Below, one piece after another: positions 61,340 through 64,000 of a stretch of DNA of 64,000 nucleotides. This DNA comes from Acholoe squamosa (taxonomy: Eukaryota > Annelida > Polychaeta > Phyllodocida > Polynoidae). Numbering within the stretch: the first letter of the stretch is position 1; the number at the start of each line of letters is the position of its first letter. The stretch lies in assembly GCA_949317995.1 (NCBI GenBank), contig OX439040.1, forward strand, positions 26,700,030 through 26,764,029, read 5' to 3'. The position numbers were made by a program, and so were the translations under genes. The notes under the pieces were generated by a model, which saw nothing but the letters and a program-made list of their open reading frames with translations, searched no databases and had not been told where the DNA came from.

Positions 61340-62331
61340 AGAGTAGAAACTGTAAGTTTTTTCCCCTACCTAGGAGTTACAGTGGACAGTAAGTTAAGTT
61401 TTGACAAACAAATTAAGCTTATTAAAAGAAACATTTGTAATAAATTATTTAGATTTGCTAAATTAAGGAAATATCTCACGCAAGAAGAAAGCATAAAAAT
61501 ATATTGTTGTACCATCCGGCCGATTATTGAATATTGCTCTTTTATAAGTACTAGTTGTAATGAGGAAGGTTTAAAGGCATTATAACGTTTACAGAATAGA
61601 GCTTTGAGAATTTGCCTTAGATGTAATATTGTTAAATATAGTGTTAATGAGTTACATGTCATCTGTAAAGTGGAAAAATTAGAACAAAGATTTGATATGT
61701 TACTTTTAAGTTTGATGTATAAGAAATCCAAAGATCAGATAAATCATGGTCATGCATATAATACAAGATCGCAAAATAAGATATGTTTTAAATTGCCAAG
61801 AAGTATATCTCGCCATTACAAAAGATTGCCATGGTACAGGGGTGTAGTCCTCTGGGACCTACTATCTGAGGAGGTTCAGAGGGCTACCACAAAAGTTAAA
61901 TTTAAGAATGAGGTTAAAAAGTTAAAAAATCTCAGATCAAGGCTAAAGGTTGGATATAACTAAGGAACAAAGGTTGATGGAGACGGTGTAGTCACCGCGC
62001 CGCTCCAAATATTATTTATGTGATCAGCATATTTTCATCATCATATAATATTATATCATTGATGATCATTTGATTGTATTTTGTGTTTCTTGTGTCATAT
62101 CGATATATATCTCAACAAATATTATGTGATTGATTTGATACACTTGCCTGCTTCCTTACTGTTATTGTACATAATGACATATGTTTGATTATGTGGAGTC
62201 TATATTTACTTCAACTGTTTGGTATCTGTTTGAAATATAAATAAAAATGGTCGGCTCTATAGCGTTACATAAATGAACCTGACAGTTCATTAACGCAATG
62301 AGCTAGTCCAAAAAAAAAAAAAAAAAAAAAA
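61340..62331 (+). pseudogene. 5'-truncated LINE inserted in the Gypsy element
   Basis: Plus-strand 3' part of a non-LTR RT ORF: LGVTVDSKLSFDKQIKLIKR, YCCTIRPIIEYCSFISTSCN, an in-frame TAA near 61582, then NRALRICLRCNIVKYSVNEL and NTRSQNKICFKLPRS...KRLPWYRGVVLWDLL. It ends in about 23 A residues. The host sequence ATCTACC is present on both sides (61333-61339 and 62332-62338), a likely 7-bp duplication; without the insert the Gypsy frame is continuous. Confidence 0.85.
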
Positions 62332-62745
62332 ATCTACCTGTGTAATAACTGCTCCTAAGCTGAAGTTGCTGGAGTCTGTGAAGATGATGAAGGGTTTGTT
62401 ATAGTCTGGGAATTTTAGGATTGCCTCAGTGCAAATTGATGCTTTGATTTTTTCAAAGGCTGTTTGGCATTGAGTGGTCCATTTGAAGGTACCCTTTGTG
62501 GCTTCATATAAGGGCTTCATTATATGGGCAAAGCCTCTAATGAATCTCTTATAAAATTGTGCCATTTCATTGAAACACCTAAGGTCGTGGATGTTTTTAG
62601 GTGCTGGGAAGGTTTTAACCGGTGAGATTTTGTCTGGGGAAGGTGAGATGCAGTGTCGATCTAAGGTAAAACCTAAGAATTCCATTTTGGTAGTGCCAAA
62701 TTCACATTTTTCTGACTTTAATTTGATGTTTCCTTTGATGAAAAG
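62332..62745 (-). pseudogene. Ty3/Gypsy RT thumb and RNase H start
   Basis: FGTTKMEFLGFTLDRHCISP, FPAPKNIHDLRCFNEMAQFY, LYEATKGTFKWTTQCQTAFE and IIFTDSSNFSLGAVITQ: the RT connection and the beginning of RNase H. It is in a different frame from the upstream RT (62702-64000), so a 1-bp indel near 62745 disables the copy. Confidence 0.88.
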
Positions 62746-64000
62746 TTTTTAGCACTTCATCTAGGTCTTGCAGGTGTCTTTCCCATGTGGGGCTGTATAT
62801 GGCCACATCATCCACATAGGCTACTGCATTTCTGTATTTGCACTTCATGAGCAATTGTTCCATTACATTCATGAATGACAAACCAGAAGTTTTTAAACCC
62901 ATGGGTAATACTTTGGCCATGTACCTTGTGCCATTGGCGGAGAAGGTTGTCAAAGGCCTTGATTCTTTAGCTAGGGGAATCTGATGGTAGGCGCTGTATA
63001 CATCCAATTTGGAAAAATATTTAGCACCTGTTCTGCCAACTTGTTGCATGAGGTCGTCTGCTCTGGGGAAGGAGTAGGAAAAAGATTTTAGGTTTTGGTT
63101 GACCCATCTATAATCCACGACTATTCTCCATCCTGAGGCTACAGACCTGTCTCCCTGGGGTTTGGGTACTAAGAAGGCTGGGGAGTTCCACTCACAGGGC
63201 TTGGTGCATTCTTCAATGACACCTTGCTGTAAGTGTTTATCTAACAGCTCTCTTTGGAAAATCTCTTTCTTGGGTGACATTCTATAGGATGGTCTGTTGC
63301 AGGGTTTGAAATCGGGGATTAATTCTAATTTGACTTCATTTTCAACATTTAATCCTATAGCACTCTCATTTAATACAAAGGCCTCCCTATTTGATTCAAC
63401 AATGTTTTTGATTTGTTGTTTTTGGGCCTCAGTGAGCTTGTCACATATTGTATATTTTAGAGGGTCGTCCCCTTTGGGTAGCTGATCCAGAGGATCATCT
63501 CCACAATTGATGGGGAGCATGTCTTTGTCAGAGATTATGCTGTTGAGGGAGTGTTGGCTGTTCAGTTTTCCAATGGGAATAGCTTTGTTTAGGTTGTTAA
63601 GTGTAAAAATGCCTAGGTTCATGTGCTTTTTGATGTTGATGGAAAAATCATTTGGGTTGGCCACTGTTACCGGTATGATTTTTCTTGTTGACCTTGGTTC
63701 AACAAGGGCGTGCTTGATTAGTACCGGTAATGTCGTGTCAACATTTTCTGTGATGCCTGTTTTACCTATCAAGGAATCAGGTCCTATGACGATTGCATTG
63801 AATGTGGATTCAGAATTTGGTGGCATGGTTAGACCTTTGGCTGCTCTTATGAAGTGTGGTGAAGGAGATTTGGTTCCAAAGGAAATTTTGGCCCTATATT
63901 TGGTCATAAAGTTTACGCCAAGAATTATGGGGTGGTTTAGCTTTGGGACAACATGTAGTCTTGTTTTAAACTCTGTGTTATCGATTAGAAAGGTTATGGT
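62702..64000 (-). pseudogene. Ty3/Gypsy protease-reverse transcriptase, runs off right edge
   Basis: Minus strand; open to the window edge. HPIILGVNFMTKYRAKISFG is the C-terminal part of an aspartic-protease-like domain. RT motifs: SPKKEIFQRELLDKHLQQGV, WNSPAFLVPKPQG, WRIVVDYRWVNQNL, FSKLDVYSAYHQIPL (A), GLKTSGLSFMNVM (B) and AYVDDVAIYS (C; FADD/YLDD-type position occupied by YVDD). The frame is lost near 62745. Related to the Gypsy lineages with a (P/A)YVDD box. Confidence 0.9.

Overview
This is a eukaryotic genomic window. Its protein-coding genes are split by GT-AG introns, and most of the sequence is nested transposable elements, MITEs and satellite-like repeats. The gene content (a UBE2O orthologue and an MPV17-family gene), full-length DIRS-type retrotransposons, a Ty3/Gypsy element, jockey/CR1-type LINE fragments and G-run-rich MITEs suggest a marine invertebrate metazoan. 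The phylum cannot be fixed from the sequence alone.

Layout. 1-36179 (+): 21 coding exons of a UBE2O-like E2/E3 hybrid ubiquitin ligase whose 5' exons lie left of the window. The exons join in frame to 1,371 codons including the stop, and the catalytic UBC domain lies at 32.4-35.3 kb. Its introns hold a satellite-carrying inverted-repeat element (3.8-6.75 kb), a complete DIRS retrotransposon (DIRS-A, 15.16-21.0 kb), and MITEs of several families with TA, 6-bp or 9-bp target-site duplications. About 36.2-41.9 kb is 3' UTR and gene-poor sequence. 42.0-51.65 kb: a LINE whose reverse-transcriptase region was split by a second DIRS element (DIRS-B, 42.6-50.2 kb); DIRS-B itself has a 1.7-kb tandem duplication of its recombinase/ICR end. 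55.07-56.37 kb (-): a complete three-exon MPV17L-like gene. 57.8-59.7 kb: G-rich MITEs. 60.7-64.0 kb (-): a decayed Gypsy pol, frameshifted and interrupted by a 5'-truncated LINE, running off the right edge.

How parts work together. Each DIRS element has outer inverted repeats, an internal complementary region (ICR) matching both outer ends, and gag, RT-RNase H and tyrosine-recombinase frames. In both elements RT lies in the -1 frame of gag. In both, the gag end carries GGGTTTT in the X_XXY_YYZ register, a 5-nt spacer and a 6-bp stem whose second pair differs in a compensatory way (T-A versus A-T). This looks like a conserved programmed -1 frameshift signal and is the most interesting observation here. 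Both elements also have consensus donor and acceptor sites flanking a 0.8-1.0 kb leader segment filled with tandem repeats, i.e. a putative 5' leader intron.
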